Source: Bacteroides sp.
Lineage (GTDB): Bacteria > Bacteroidota > Bacteroidia > Bacteroidales > SM23-62
Reading direction: 5' to 3'
Length of the DNA: 18,684 bases
NCBI GenBank assembly: GCA_030667765.1
Contig: DAOUVF010000011.1
Location: forward strand, 1-18,684
This document shows positions 1-6,726 of this stretch, in pieces. Made by a program: the position numbers and the translations under genes. Under the pieces are notes generated by a model. It had not been told where the DNA came from, did no database searches, and saw nothing but the letters and a program-made list of their open reading frames with translations. Position 1 is the stretch's first letter. Each line of letters opens with the position of its first letter.

Positions 1-50
1 CCTGGCCAAAATCGTTGAAACAGAATCCATTTGATGATCAAGATCCCTAT

Positions 51-78
51 TGACCCGGTTGAATAAATTTCCGGGTCA
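51..78. repeat. Perfect 8-bp inverted repeat (hairpin), possible end of an upstream gene
   Basis: TGACCCGG at 51-58 and CCGGGTCA at 71-78 form a perfect 8-bp stem with a 12-base AT-rich loop. No T-run follows on either strand, so it is not a textbook intrinsic terminator. It lies just after stop codons in the open frames entering from the left edge (stops at 16-18, 32-34 and 51-53). It could therefore mark the 3' end of a gene that lies mostly outside the window. Apart from this hairpin I see only AT-rich sequence between the left edge and the regulator gene. Confidence 0.4.
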
Positions 79-194
79 GTGGTGTGGCATGTTTATGCAG
101 GGATATAAACCATCTATCCATAAGCATTATACGGTGTGATAATAGTATATATTACGCTAATTTGGAGATTCAAATATTAATTTCTTTCTTTGTG

Positions 195-214
195 GAGTGA
201 TTAGTCAATCTAAA
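195..214. promoter_or_regulatory. Probable TetR operator, copy 1 (overlaps regulator start codon)
   Basis: The bases at 195-210, GAGTGATTAGTCAATC, form a 16-bp imperfect palindrome with 12 of 16 positions symmetric (GAnTGAnTAnTCAnTC). The 20 bases 195-214 recur exactly at 801-820. From memory, the Bacillus subtilis TetR-family regulator FadR binds TGAATGAMTARTCATTCA; 13 of these 16 bases fit the inner part of that consensus. The site covers the GTG start codon of the regulator gene, so binding would block its own transcription or initiation. The role as operator is inferred from symmetry, repetition and position. Confidence 0.7.
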
Positions 215-781
215 TTAGAAAATAAACGCGAAAGAATCCTCCTGGCTGCAAGAAGGCTATTCGTTAACCAGGGATTTCACAGCACACCGACATCTGCCAT
301 AGCCAGGGAAGCCAGTGTGGCTAATGGCACTCTCTTTCACTACTTTAATACCAAGGAAGAACTGATCAATACCCTCTATAAGGAAACTAAAAGAAGTTTC
401 TTTACCATTACCACCGCCGGGGTTGAAAACGAGAAGAACATCAAGCGTAAGGTCAGGTTATTGTGGTATAACACAGTGAAATGGGCCCTGAACAGGCCCC
501 AGGATTTTTTATTTATACAACAATACAGTAACTCTCCATTTATCTCACAATTAACCCAGGAAGATATATCAGAACATATTGGGTTTTATCATGACCTGAT
601 CGACCAGGGAAAGGAGAAAGGAACACTGAAGGATATCCCAACTGACTTGATGTACCAACTTACTACCTACCAGATATATGGAATAATCAATTATCTGTTC
701 CAGCATAAGGAATTTCAGAATAACTCCACTTATTTGAGCATGGCATTTGAGTTTTATTGGGAAAGTATTGCGAAAAAATAA
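197..781 (+). CDS. TetR/AcrR-family transcriptional regulator
   Basis: This 194-residue protein has the standard TetR layout. An N-terminal three-helix DNA-binding domain covers about residues 10-58, with a recognition-helix region of the NGTLFHYFNTKEEL type at 43-56. A helical ligand-binding domain follows to the C-terminus, with aromatic-rich stretches that suit a hydrophobic ligand. The domain is complete, so the start must lie near 197. No ATG is available in frame between the upstream stop at 158-160 and the domain, so GTG at 197 is the best choice; ATT at 176, 8 bases after a GGAG at 164-167, is a weaker alternative. Its probable operator covers the start codon and is repeated before the neighbouring dehydrogenase gene, which suggests negative control of both. 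The FadR-like operator hints at fatty acyl-CoA or a related lipid as effector, but that is inference. Confidence 0.9.
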   Translation: MISQSKLENKRERILLAARRLFVNQGFHSTPTSAIAREASVANGTLFHYFNTKEELINTLYKETKRSFFTITTAGVENEKNIKRKVRLLWYNTVKWALNRPQDFLFIQQYSNSPFISQLTQEDISEHIGFYHDLIDQGKEKGTLKDIPTDLMYQLTTYQIYGIINYLFQHKEFQNNSTYLSMAFEFYWESIAKK

Positions 782-800
782 TTTTTTTAAAACAATTACA

Positions 801-820
801 GAGTGATTAGTCAATCTAAA
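801..820. promoter_or_regulatory. Probable TetR operator, copy 2 (upstream of the dehydrogenase)
   Basis: This is an exact 20-base copy of the site at 195-214, lying in the 49-base gap between the regulator and the dehydrogenase, 11 bases before the latter's ATG. An AT-rich TAATTTTT at 779-786, a weak match to TAnnTTTG, precedes it, so the operator would sit close to the transcription start. A second operator inside what could be a simple two-gene operon suggests that the dehydrogenase has its own repressible promoter. Confidence 0.7.
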
Positions 821-830
821 ATTTAATTAT

Positions 831-1643
831 ATGAAAAAAGTAGCATTGATAACCGGAGCATCCAGTGGAATTGGCAAAGAACTGGCCAGGATCCATGCTT
901 CGGAAGGAGGAGATCTTATACTGGTTGCAAGAAGAAAAGAAAAACTGGAAGCATTGAAAAACGAATTAGAGCAGCAATATATGGTCCATGTGATTGTCAT
1001 GGTAAAAGACCTGACAGATCCGGCAGTCCCAGATGAGATCTTCAAACATATTACCAAACATAACATCCATGTGGACTACCTGATCAATAATGCGGGTTTC
1101 GGGGGACATGGAATTTTTCATGAGCGGTCTCTGGAGAAACACCTGGAGATGATCCAGGTGAATATCACTGCCCTGACTGCCCTGACCCATTATTTCATCC
1201 CACACATGATAGCAAACGGCAGAGGCAGAATCATGAACGTTTCTTCAACGGCCGCCTTCCTGCCGGGTCCACTGCAGGCAGTTTATTATGCATCCAAATC
1301 CTATGTGAAGTTATTGGGGGAAGCACTTCATAATGAACTTCGGAAAACAAATATCAGTGTAACCACACTTTGTCCGGGTGCCACCTCTACTGAATTTGCC
1401 AGCAGCGGCGACCTGGAAAACACTGCCGTTTTCCAGGGGAAAACCAGGTCAGCTTCTTCTGTAGCAATATACGGCTATCGTGCCATGAAGAAGGGCAAAA
1501 GAGTTGCCATTAATGAGCCCTTGTTGCGCTTTGTCCTGAATTATTTGCTCCCTCTTTTCCCCCGGTCCTGGGTGATCCGGGTCTCGCGGATGACCATGGA
1601 ACCAACTGGAAAGGAGATCAAAACCTCACGGCATGTTGCCTGA
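831..1643 (+). CDS. Short-chain dehydrogenase/reductase (SDR), NADP-type
   Basis: This 270-residue classical SDR catalyses NAD(P)-linked oxidation or reduction of an alcohol/carbonyl substrate. The nucleotide-binding TGASSGIG is at 8-15 and the structural NNAG at 86-89. The catalytic tetrad can be read as Asn111, Ser139 (S-x12-Y spacing), Tyr152 and Lys156, with a CPG turn at 181-183. Two arginines at 34-35, at the end of the second strand, favour NADP(H). After the catalytic core comes a hydrophobic segment at about 231-250 (LLRFVLNYLLPLF), as seen in membrane-associated, DltE-like SDRs that handle long-chain substrates. The gene starts 49 bases after the TetR gene and carries a copy of the probable TetR operator, so it is the likely target of that regulator. 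Substrate unknown; a fatty aldehyde or ketone is a guess from the operator type and the hydrophobic tail. Confidence 0.92.
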   Translation: MKKVALITGASSGIGKELARIHASEGGDLILVARRKEKLEALKNELEQQYMVHVIVMVKDLTDPAVPDEIFKHITKHNIHVDYLINNAGFGGHGIFHERSLEKHLEMIQVNITALTALTHYFIPHMIANGRGRIMNVSSTAAFLPGPLQAVYYASKSYVKLLGEALHNELRKTNISVTTLCPGATSTEFASSGDLENTAVFQGKTRSASSVAIYGYRAMKKGKRVAINEPLLRFVLNYLLPLFPRSWVIRVSRMTMEPTGKEIKTSRHVA

Positions 1644-1710
1644 ACGGATCGGTCAGAACAGGTGCCTGGGTCCAGGAGTATAATATATATTGTAGAACAG
1701 ATTCGTTCAG
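1640..1710 (+). repeat. 11-bp inverted repeat overlapping the SDR stop codon
   Basis: CTGAACGGATC at 1640-1650 can pair over its whole length with GATTCGTTCAG at 1700-1710, counting one G-U pair in RNA. The 49-base interval contains a smaller CCTGGGTCCAGG palindrome at 1664-1675. The left arm includes the TGA stop at 1641-1643. No T-run follows. The structure may terminate or stabilise the SDR transcript before the peptidase promoter; the role is uncertain. Confidence 0.35.
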
Positions 1711-1733
1711 CAAGATTATTAGCCATTAAATTA

Positions 1734-1741
1734 TAATTTTG
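1734..1741 (+). promoter_or_regulatory. Bacteroidota-type -7 element for the peptidase gene
   Basis: TAATTTTG matches the Bacteroidota -7 consensus TAnnTTTG at every defined position and lies 38 bases before the peptidase ATG. No convincing -33 TTTG/TTG is visible at the expected spacing. The predicted transcription start is around 1746-1750. Confidence 0.5.
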
Positions 1742-1779
1742 GGGCTTCTGTGAAGTAGGTTTAACTAATACTTGCCAAA

Positions 1780-3903
1780 ATGAAAAACATATTGCTAATA
1801 ATCGCTGCCACCAGTTTGATGGCAGCCGGTTGTAATCAAACAGGAAAAAAAATGAATGATACAGCAAATCCTTTCTTCAGTGAATATACCACTCCCTTCC
1901 AGGTACCCCCTTTCAATGAAATACAGGATGAACATTATCTGCCTGCCTTTGAGAAAGGCATTGCCATGCACAAGGAGGAAATTGAAGAGATTATTAATAA
2001 CCCGGAAGAGCCGGACTTTGAAAATACCATTGCTGCACTTGACAGATCTGGTGAACAACTTGGAAAGGTCCAGTATGTTTTCAATGGTGTCCTGTCATCC
2101 AATACCAATGAGCAGCTACAGGAGATAGCTCAAAAAGTGGCACCTATGGAATCTGGCCATTTTGATGATATCAATTTGAATCCCTATTTGTTCAAACGTG
2201 TTAAAGCTGTTTACGAAAAGCGCAAAGAGACGGATCTCAACATAGAACAAAAAACCTTGCTGGACGAAACATATAAAAATTTCGTGAGAGGGGGTGCAGA
2301 GCTCGATGATGATAAGCAATCCCGGTTTCGTGAGATCAACCAGAAAATTTCTGTCTTATCACTAAAATTTGGAGATAATATTCTGTCAGAAAATAATCAG
2401 TACAAACTTATTATTGATGATGAAAATGACCTTGCAGGATTGCCTGATGGTGTTATTGCCGGAGCAGCTGAGGCCGCCAAAGCAGCTGGACAGGATGGTA
2501 AATGGCTTTTTACTACTCACAAGCCCAGTATGATCCCCTTCCTGCAATATGCTGAAAACCGCAAATTAAGGGAAAAACTTCATAAGGCATATTGTGCCAG
2601 GGGTGATAACCGCAATGAGCTGGACAACAACAATATCCTCATCGAAATGGCCAGGCTCAGATTGGAAAGGGCTCAATTGCTGGGTTATGAGACCCATGCG
2701 CATTTTGTGCTTGAGAAACGAATGGCCAAAAAGCCCGAAGATGTTTATAATCTGCTCAACCCTATTTGGGAAGCTGCCCTTCCTGTTTCCAAAAAGGAAG
2801 TTGCGGAGATGCAATCCCTCATTACCCGTGAAGGCGGTGATTTCGAACTGGCTCATTGGGACTGGTGGTACTATGCTGAAAAGCTCCGTAAGGAAAAATA
2901 TGACCTTGATGAAGAGGAACTCCGTCCATATTTCGAACTCGAGAATGTCCGGAATGGCCTATTCCAGGTTTGTACCAATCTCTATGGGATCACTTTCGAT
3001 GAGCGTCACGATATTCCCAAGGACCATGCAGATGCCCAGGTATTTGAAGTGAAAGAAGCTGATGGTTCACACCTGGGTGTATTGTATATGGATTTTTATC
3101 CCCGGGCCAGCAAACGTGGCGGTGCCTGGATGGAAGCCTACAGAAAGCAATACAATAAAAATGGCAAAAACATCACCCCGGTGATCACCACCGTCTTTAA
3201 CTTTTCAAAACCAACCGGGGATAAACCTGCTCTGTTAAGTTTCGAGGAGGTAAGCACCATGTTCCATGAAATGGGACACGCTTTGCATGGACTGTTCTCT
3301 GATTGTACTTACGAATCAATCTCCGGAACTTCTGTGCCCTGGGATTTTGTTGAACTGCCTTCTTCCATTATGGAAAACTGGGCCTCCGAACCTGAAGTCA
3401 TGAAAATGTATGGCAAGCATTTTGAAACAGGAGAGACTATCCCTGACGAGCTTATTCAGAAAATTAAAAACGCCGGCCATTTCAACCAGGGCTTCGTCAA
3501 TGTAGAATATCTTTCTGCAGCATTCCTGGATATGAACTGGCATACCTTGAAAGATACCAAATCCGAAATTGATGTTGATCAATTTGAATCCAAAGCCCTT
3601 GCTAACATTGGACTGATCCCTGAAATAGTGGTCAGGTACCGCAGCACTTATTTCAGCCATATTTTCAGTGGTGGCTATTCTGCCGGCTATTACAGCTATA
3701 AATGGTCGGAGGTGCTGGATGCCGATGCATTTGATGCTTTCAAGGAAACTTCACTGTTTGATGCCGAAACTGCAGGTTCTTTCCGTGAGAACATCCTGGC
3801 ACGTGGAGGTACAGAGGATCCCATGGTCCTTTATAAGCGCTTTCGTGGCAGGGAACCTTCCATAGCTCCACTGCTTAAACGCAGCGGCCTCTCCAAACCA
3901 TAG
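1780..3903 (+). CDS. dcp: M3-family zinc metallopeptidase, peptidyl-dipeptidase Dcp, lipoprotein
   Basis: This enzyme removes C-terminal dipeptides from peptides, contributing to peptide catabolism in the periplasm. The 707-residue protein is close to the usual Dcp length of about 680 plus a leader. Residues 1-17 form a short lipoprotein signal ending at Cys18 (MAAGC, a loose Bacteroidota lipobox). The residues after the cysteine lack the acidic pattern of surface-exported lipoproteins, so a periplasm-facing location is likely. The zinc site HEMGH is at 496-500, with Glu525 (DFVELPS) as third ligand, 29 residues after the first His as in Dcp. The substrate-binding GYSAGYYSYKW motif lies near the C-terminus. 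It appears to be a single-gene transcription unit with its own -7 element and a hairpin after the stop. Oligopeptidase A is the nearest alternative, but overall similarity and the lipoprotein leader fit Dcp better. Confidence 0.93.
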   Translation: MKNILLIIAATSLMAAGCNQTGKKMNDTANPFFSEYTTPFQVPPFNEIQDEHYLPAFEKGIAMHKEEIEEIINNPEEPDFENTIAALDRSGEQLGKVQYVFNGVLSSNTNEQLQEIAQKVAPMESGHFDDINLNPYLFKRVKAVYEKRKETDLNIEQKTLLDETYKNFVRGGAELDDDKQSRFREINQKISVLSLKFGDNILSENNQYKLIIDDENDLAGLPDGVIAGAAEAAKAAGQDGKWLFTTHKPSMIPFLQYAENRKLREKLHKAYCARGDNRNELDNNNILIEMARLRLERAQLLGYETHAHFVLEKRMAKKPEDVYNLLNPIWEAALPVSKKEVAEMQSLITREGGDFELAHWDWWYYAEKLRKEKYDLDEEELRPYFELENVRNGLFQVCTNLYGITFDERHDIPKDHADAQVFEVKEADGSHLGVLYMDFYPRASKRGGAWMEAYRKQYNKNGKNITPVITTVFNFSKPTGDKPALLSFEEVSTMFHEMGHALHGLFSDCTYESISGTSVPWDFVELPSSIMENWASEPEVMKMYGKHFETGETIPDELIQKIKNAGHFNQGFVNVEYLSAAFLDMNWHTLKDTKSEIDVDQFESKALANIGLIPEIVVRYRSTYFSHIFSGGYSAGYYSYKWSEVLDADAFDAFKETSLFDAETAGSFRENILARGGTEDPMVLYKRFRGREPSIAPLLKRSGLSKP

Positions 3904-3920
3904 TGATTTTCATCTTGAGT

Positions 3921-3983
3921 GGGTATTAAAAAGGGGCCTATTTTGTTTCGCGCAGCGGAATATTCAGCTCCATTTTAATACCC
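3921..3983. terminator. Long near-perfect hairpin, possible terminator
   Basis: GGGTATTAAAA (3921-3931) pairs exactly with TTTTAATACCC (3973-3983). After one A/A mismatch, the stem continues with GGGGC (3933-3937) against GCTCC (3967-3971), counting one G-U pair. The loop is 29 bases (3938-3966). Only a short broken T-stretch follows. It lies in the 140-base gap after the peptidase gene, so it may act as a terminator, possibly in both directions. The stem is longer and the loop larger than in a typical intrinsic terminator. Confidence 0.5.
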
Positions 3984-4043
3984 CTTTCTAATATATTTCA
4001 AAAAATCTTTTTAACTTCGTAGCCCGCATTTTTGGGATCCCCT

Positions 4044-4805
4044 ATGTTTGTTCCTTTCAGGATACGCATATTATTCCTATTTGGAAGAACCTCATTTATC
4101 ATCGGTTCTCTTTTTACGCTGATTGGTCTGGCTTTCATAATCTATTTCAGCATGCAGCTGAATTGGAATATTCTTTTTGCAGGAAAAAAGGACCTTGTTA
4201 CTACCTCCGGATTCATCACCAGCCTGAATGAAACATTATACAAGGTGAATGAGAGTACGCTTTACGAATACAGGTACCGGTACCATGATGAGTCTCAAAT
4301 CCCTTATTCAGGGTTTTTCCTTGAATATGCAGATTTTTATGAACCAGGACAGGAAATAACGATTGAATATTTAAAAGATTCCCCGGAGGTTTCCAGGTTC
4401 GCCGGAAAGGACAGGCAGAATTATGACCAGATCATGTTTCTCGCCGGTGCGGGAAGTATAATCATAGGCTTCCTTTTCCTATATCCCTCCTACAGGCGAA
4501 CCAGGAGAGAACGTAAGATCATTATGATGGGCCGCCCGGTGGAAGGAAAACTGGTTTATGCTGAACCTACCAATATGCGGGTCAATGAGCAGCCAGTATA
4601 CAATCTTACCTATGAATATAATACCAGCCGGGATGACATACAACAATTTTCAGTCCGATCCCATATGATCAGAAATTTATCCGATGAACGTACTGAAATA
4701 CTTATCTATGATCCCAGCAATCCTGATAAAGCAGTAGTTGTGGATACTCTTCCGGGACCGGTGGCCCGTTATATACTCAATAAAATATATCCCTCTTATA
4801 ATTAA
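4044..4805 (+). CDS. DUF3592-like integral membrane protein
   Basis: From the ATG at 4044 the protein has 253 residues; a TTG four codons earlier is less likely. It has two membrane segments, at about residues 12-38 and 132-155, separated by a soluble stretch of about 90 residues, and ends in a soluble C-terminal domain of about 95 residues. Both soluble stretches have the DUF3592 pattern: a small beta-rich unit beginning with a V-x-G-type strand, a Y-x-Y core, and an end of the 'PG-x-E-I-x-I-x-Y-x-x-x-x-P' type (YEPGQEITIEYLKDSPE; EILIYDPSNPDKAVV). It therefore looks like a duplicated unit anchored in the membrane. Function is unknown for the family. It appears to be transcribed alone; TAACTTCG at 4012-4019 is a weak -7 candidate. 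Confidence 0.75.
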   Translation: MFVPFRIRILFLFGRTSFIIGSLFTLIGLAFIIYFSMQLNWNILFAGKKDLVTTSGFITSLNETLYKVNESTLYEYRYRYHDESQIPYSGFFLEYADFYEPGQEITIEYLKDSPEVSRFAGKDRQNYDQIMFLAGAGSIIIGFLFLYPSYRRTRRERKIIMMGRPVEGKLVYAEPTNMRVNEQPVYNLTYEYNTSRDDIQQFSVRSHMIRNLSDERTEILIYDPSNPDKAVVVDTLPGPVARYILNKIYPSYN

Positions 4806-4849
4806 GAATAAGTCTGTAGGAATATCCCTCTTCATGGTTTGCTAATTGC

Positions 4850-4857
4850 TATCTTTG
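4850..4857 (+). promoter_or_regulatory. -7 element directly before the MFS gene
   Basis: TATCTTTG matches TAnnTTTG at all defined positions. Its last base is only 7 bases before the ATG at 4865, so transcription would start within a few bases of the start codon, giving a leaderless or nearly leaderless mRNA. No good -33 element is visible. Confidence 0.5.
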
Positions 4858-4864
4858 CATCTTC

Positions 4865-6184
4865 ATGAAGAAGCACCCCAACATACCGTTCGCACCTTCC
4901 CGTATTCCCATATTTTATGGTTGGATCATTCTGGCTGCCGGTACCATAGGTATGCTTATGAGTATCCCCGGACAAACCATGGGTGTATCTGTATTTACAG
5001 AAAACCTCCTAAATGACCTTGAAATCAACAGGAATAATCTTAGTCTGGCCTACCTGGTCGGAACTGTGGGATCCGGATTGATGATTACACGTGCAGGTAA
5101 ACTATATGACAGGTACGGAGCCAGGTTGATGGCCTTCATTGCAGCAGGTATGCTAGGTCTGATGTTGCTTTATCTTACCAGGGTTGAATCCCTGGTCAGT
5201 TTTTTTCTTGATCATGTCAACCTGGTCAATACTGCGCTTACCACATTTATACTAATGTCATTCGGGTTCTGGGGTATTCGTTTCTTTGGCCAGGGACTGC
5301 TTACCATGGTGTCACGGAATATGGTCATGAAATGGTTTGATAAAAAACGTGGATTGGCCAATGGCATCATGGGGGTTTTTGTTGCCTTCGGGTTCTCTCT
5401 GGCACCCAAAATTTTGAATCAATTCATTGAGGATTTTGAGTGGAAAGGGGCCTGGCTTTTGCTGGCAGTAGTCATAGGAATTGGATTCGTGGCTTTTGTA
5501 TTGATCTTCTTCCGTGATAATCCTGAGGATGCGGGACTGGTTGCTGATGGTCAGCGCATCGCCAATAAAAAGAGCAAAAGGCCACCCAGCCTTCCCCCTC
5601 GTGACTATTCCCTGGCAGAAGCAAGGAAAACAAGGGCGTTCTGGCTGTTTACCCTGGCCATGATGATCAGTGCATTATACATAAGCGGCCTGACCTTCCA
5701 TGTGGTATCGGTCTTTGACTCAGTGGGAATGGATAAAGCGACAGCCCTCCATATCTTCGTGCCAGCCTCCATCATCGCTATAATTATACAATTCATAGCC
5801 AGCTGGATCAGTGATTATATCCGGTTGAAATATCTGTTGATTGTCTTCCTGCTTGGCATGATCAGCACAACATCCGCTTTGATTTTCCTGGGTGAGAGTA
5901 AGCTGGCCTATTGGATGCTGATCAGTGGTAATGGGATTACATGGGGTCTGTTCATTGTGCTCGCGGCAGTGACCTGGCCCAGGTTCTTTGGCTTGAAAAA
6001 CCTGGGGGCTATATCTGGTTTTTCATTAAGCTGGCTGGTTATAGGAAGTGCCCTGGGACCGTATCTGTTCAGTCTGGCTTTTGACCTGCACGGAACATAT
6101 GTGATGGTGGCCCAGGCATCCCTGGCAGTTTCAATTATATTATTTATCTTATCCTTTCGTGCCAATAATCCCAGTGAACTATGA
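4865..6184 (+). CDS. Major facilitator transporter, OFA (oxalate/formate antiporter)-like
   Basis: This 439-residue inner-membrane protein has about 12 hydrophobic helices with a cytoplasmic loop between the two halves, near residues 225-255. The N-terminus has the hallmark of the OFA/monocarboxylate group: FYGWIIL, then a PG in helix 1, a 'VF' segment, an S-x-x-Y-x-x-GT region, and GKLYDRYGAR at about 78-87 as the MFS signature loop between helices 2 and 3. These transporters move small organic anions such as oxalate, formate or other monocarboxylates. The actual substrate cannot be read from sequence. The stop codon overlaps the start of the following AHSA1-type gene (ATGA, 6181-6184), so the two are very likely translationally coupled. 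Confidence 0.88.
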   Translation: MKKHPNIPFAPSRIPIFYGWIILAAGTIGMLMSIPGQTMGVSVFTENLLNDLEINRNNLSLAYLVGTVGSGLMITRAGKLYDRYGARLMAFIAAGMLGLMLLYLTRVESLVSFFLDHVNLVNTALTTFILMSFGFWGIRFFGQGLLTMVSRNMVMKWFDKKRGLANGIMGVFVAFGFSLAPKILNQFIEDFEWKGAWLLLAVVIGIGFVAFVLIFFRDNPEDAGLVADGQRIANKKSKRPPSLPPRDYSLAEARKTRAFWLFTLAMMISALYISGLTFHVVSVFDSVGMDKATALHIFVPASIIAIIIQFIASWISDYIRLKYLLIVFLLGMISTTSALIFLGESKLAYWMLISGNGITWGLFIVLAAVTWPRFFGLKNLGAISGFSLSWLVIGSALGPYLFSLAFDLHGTYVMVAQASLAVSIILFILSFRANNPSEL

Positions 6185-6561
6185 AAAACATACGCAAAAC
6201 TGTTCATATTAAGGCCTCCAGGGAAGAAATTTTCACCGCTATTACAAACCCGTTGACCATTGAATTATGGTCCGGTTACCCGGCTGTAATGGAACCGGCG
6301 CCCGGCACCCCGTTTTCTATGTTTGACGGAGACATCACGGGTACATTGTTGGCTATAGAACCTCCTTCAAGGATAGAGCAGCAGTGGGATTTTGGGGAAC
6401 AACCCCACCCCTCAATTGTCCTTATTGAACTGACTGAGGAAGGCAATAAAACCAGGATAGAACTAAATCATAGTAACGTACCTGACGAGGCGTTTGATAA
6501 TATCAATATCGGCTGGAAAGAATATTTTTTCAGCGCACTAAAATCCTACCTTGAGGACTAG
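6181..6561 (+). CDS. AHSA1/START-domain (SRPBCC) protein
   Basis: This 126-residue protein matches a single SRPBCC/AHSA1 domain. It begins with a strand and 'I-x-A-S-R-E-E-I-F-x-A-I-T-N-P' helix (residues 9-24), followed by a TIELWSG segment (27-33). A strand with the GDITGT turn comes next, then a 'P-x-R-I-E-Q-Q-W' strand. A C-terminal helix with GWKEYFFSALKSYLED closes the fold. These proteins form a deep hydrophobic pocket and are used as ligand-binding, stress or small-molecule handling proteins; the specific role is unknown. The ATG overlaps the transporter's last codon and stop by 4 bases, suggesting a shared mRNA and possibly linked function, such as handling the transported compound. 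Confidence 0.85.
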   Translation: MKNIRKTVHIKASREEIFTAITNPLTIELWSGYPAVMEPAPGTPFSMFDGDITGTLLAIEPPSRIEQQWDFGEQPHPSIVLIELTEEGNKTRIELNHSNVPDEAFDNINIGWKEYFFSALKSYLED

Positions 6562-6594
6562 ATCCAAAAGCAGCACAATACCAGTTAAACAAAC

Positions 6595-6627
6595 CCATGT
6601 CCGAGCAGGAGCAGATCGACGACATGG
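6595..6627 (+). repeat. 7-bp perfect inverted repeat after the AHSA1 gene
   Basis: CCATGTC (6595-6601) and GACATGG (6621-6627) pair perfectly. A second small stem, CGA/TCG (6602-6604 with 6616-6618), lies inside with a 2-base bulge. No T-run follows. It is the only structure I see in the 165-base gap before the next gene and may end or stabilise the transporter transcript. Confidence 0.3.
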
Positions 6628-6726
6628 TAATCATCTGAATCCGCATTTAATCCATATCATATGCAACCCCTCCGGTTTTCTTCTGTCTTTCGATATAAAC
6701 AGACAATTACCAAAAAATATAGCTAT

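Noticed and set aside
1856..2128. Alternative frames within the dcp gene
   Set aside because: They overlap a full-length, motif-complete peptidase and have no support of their own.
4032..4043. TTG start for the DUF3592-like protein
   Set aside because: An ATG four codons later (4044) fits better with the membrane segment near the N-terminus and with the weak -7 element at 4012-4019.
6597..6638. A 13-codon reading frame, ATG to TGA, in the gap after the AHSA1 gene
   Set aside because: It is very short, lies mostly within the inverted repeat at 6595-6627, and has no promoter or ribosome binding site. It is most likely chance.
6661..6726. Upstream start for the secreted beta-rich protein
   Set aside because: It would add 22 residues in front of a clear signal peptide; the ATG at 6727 gives a normal secreted protein.
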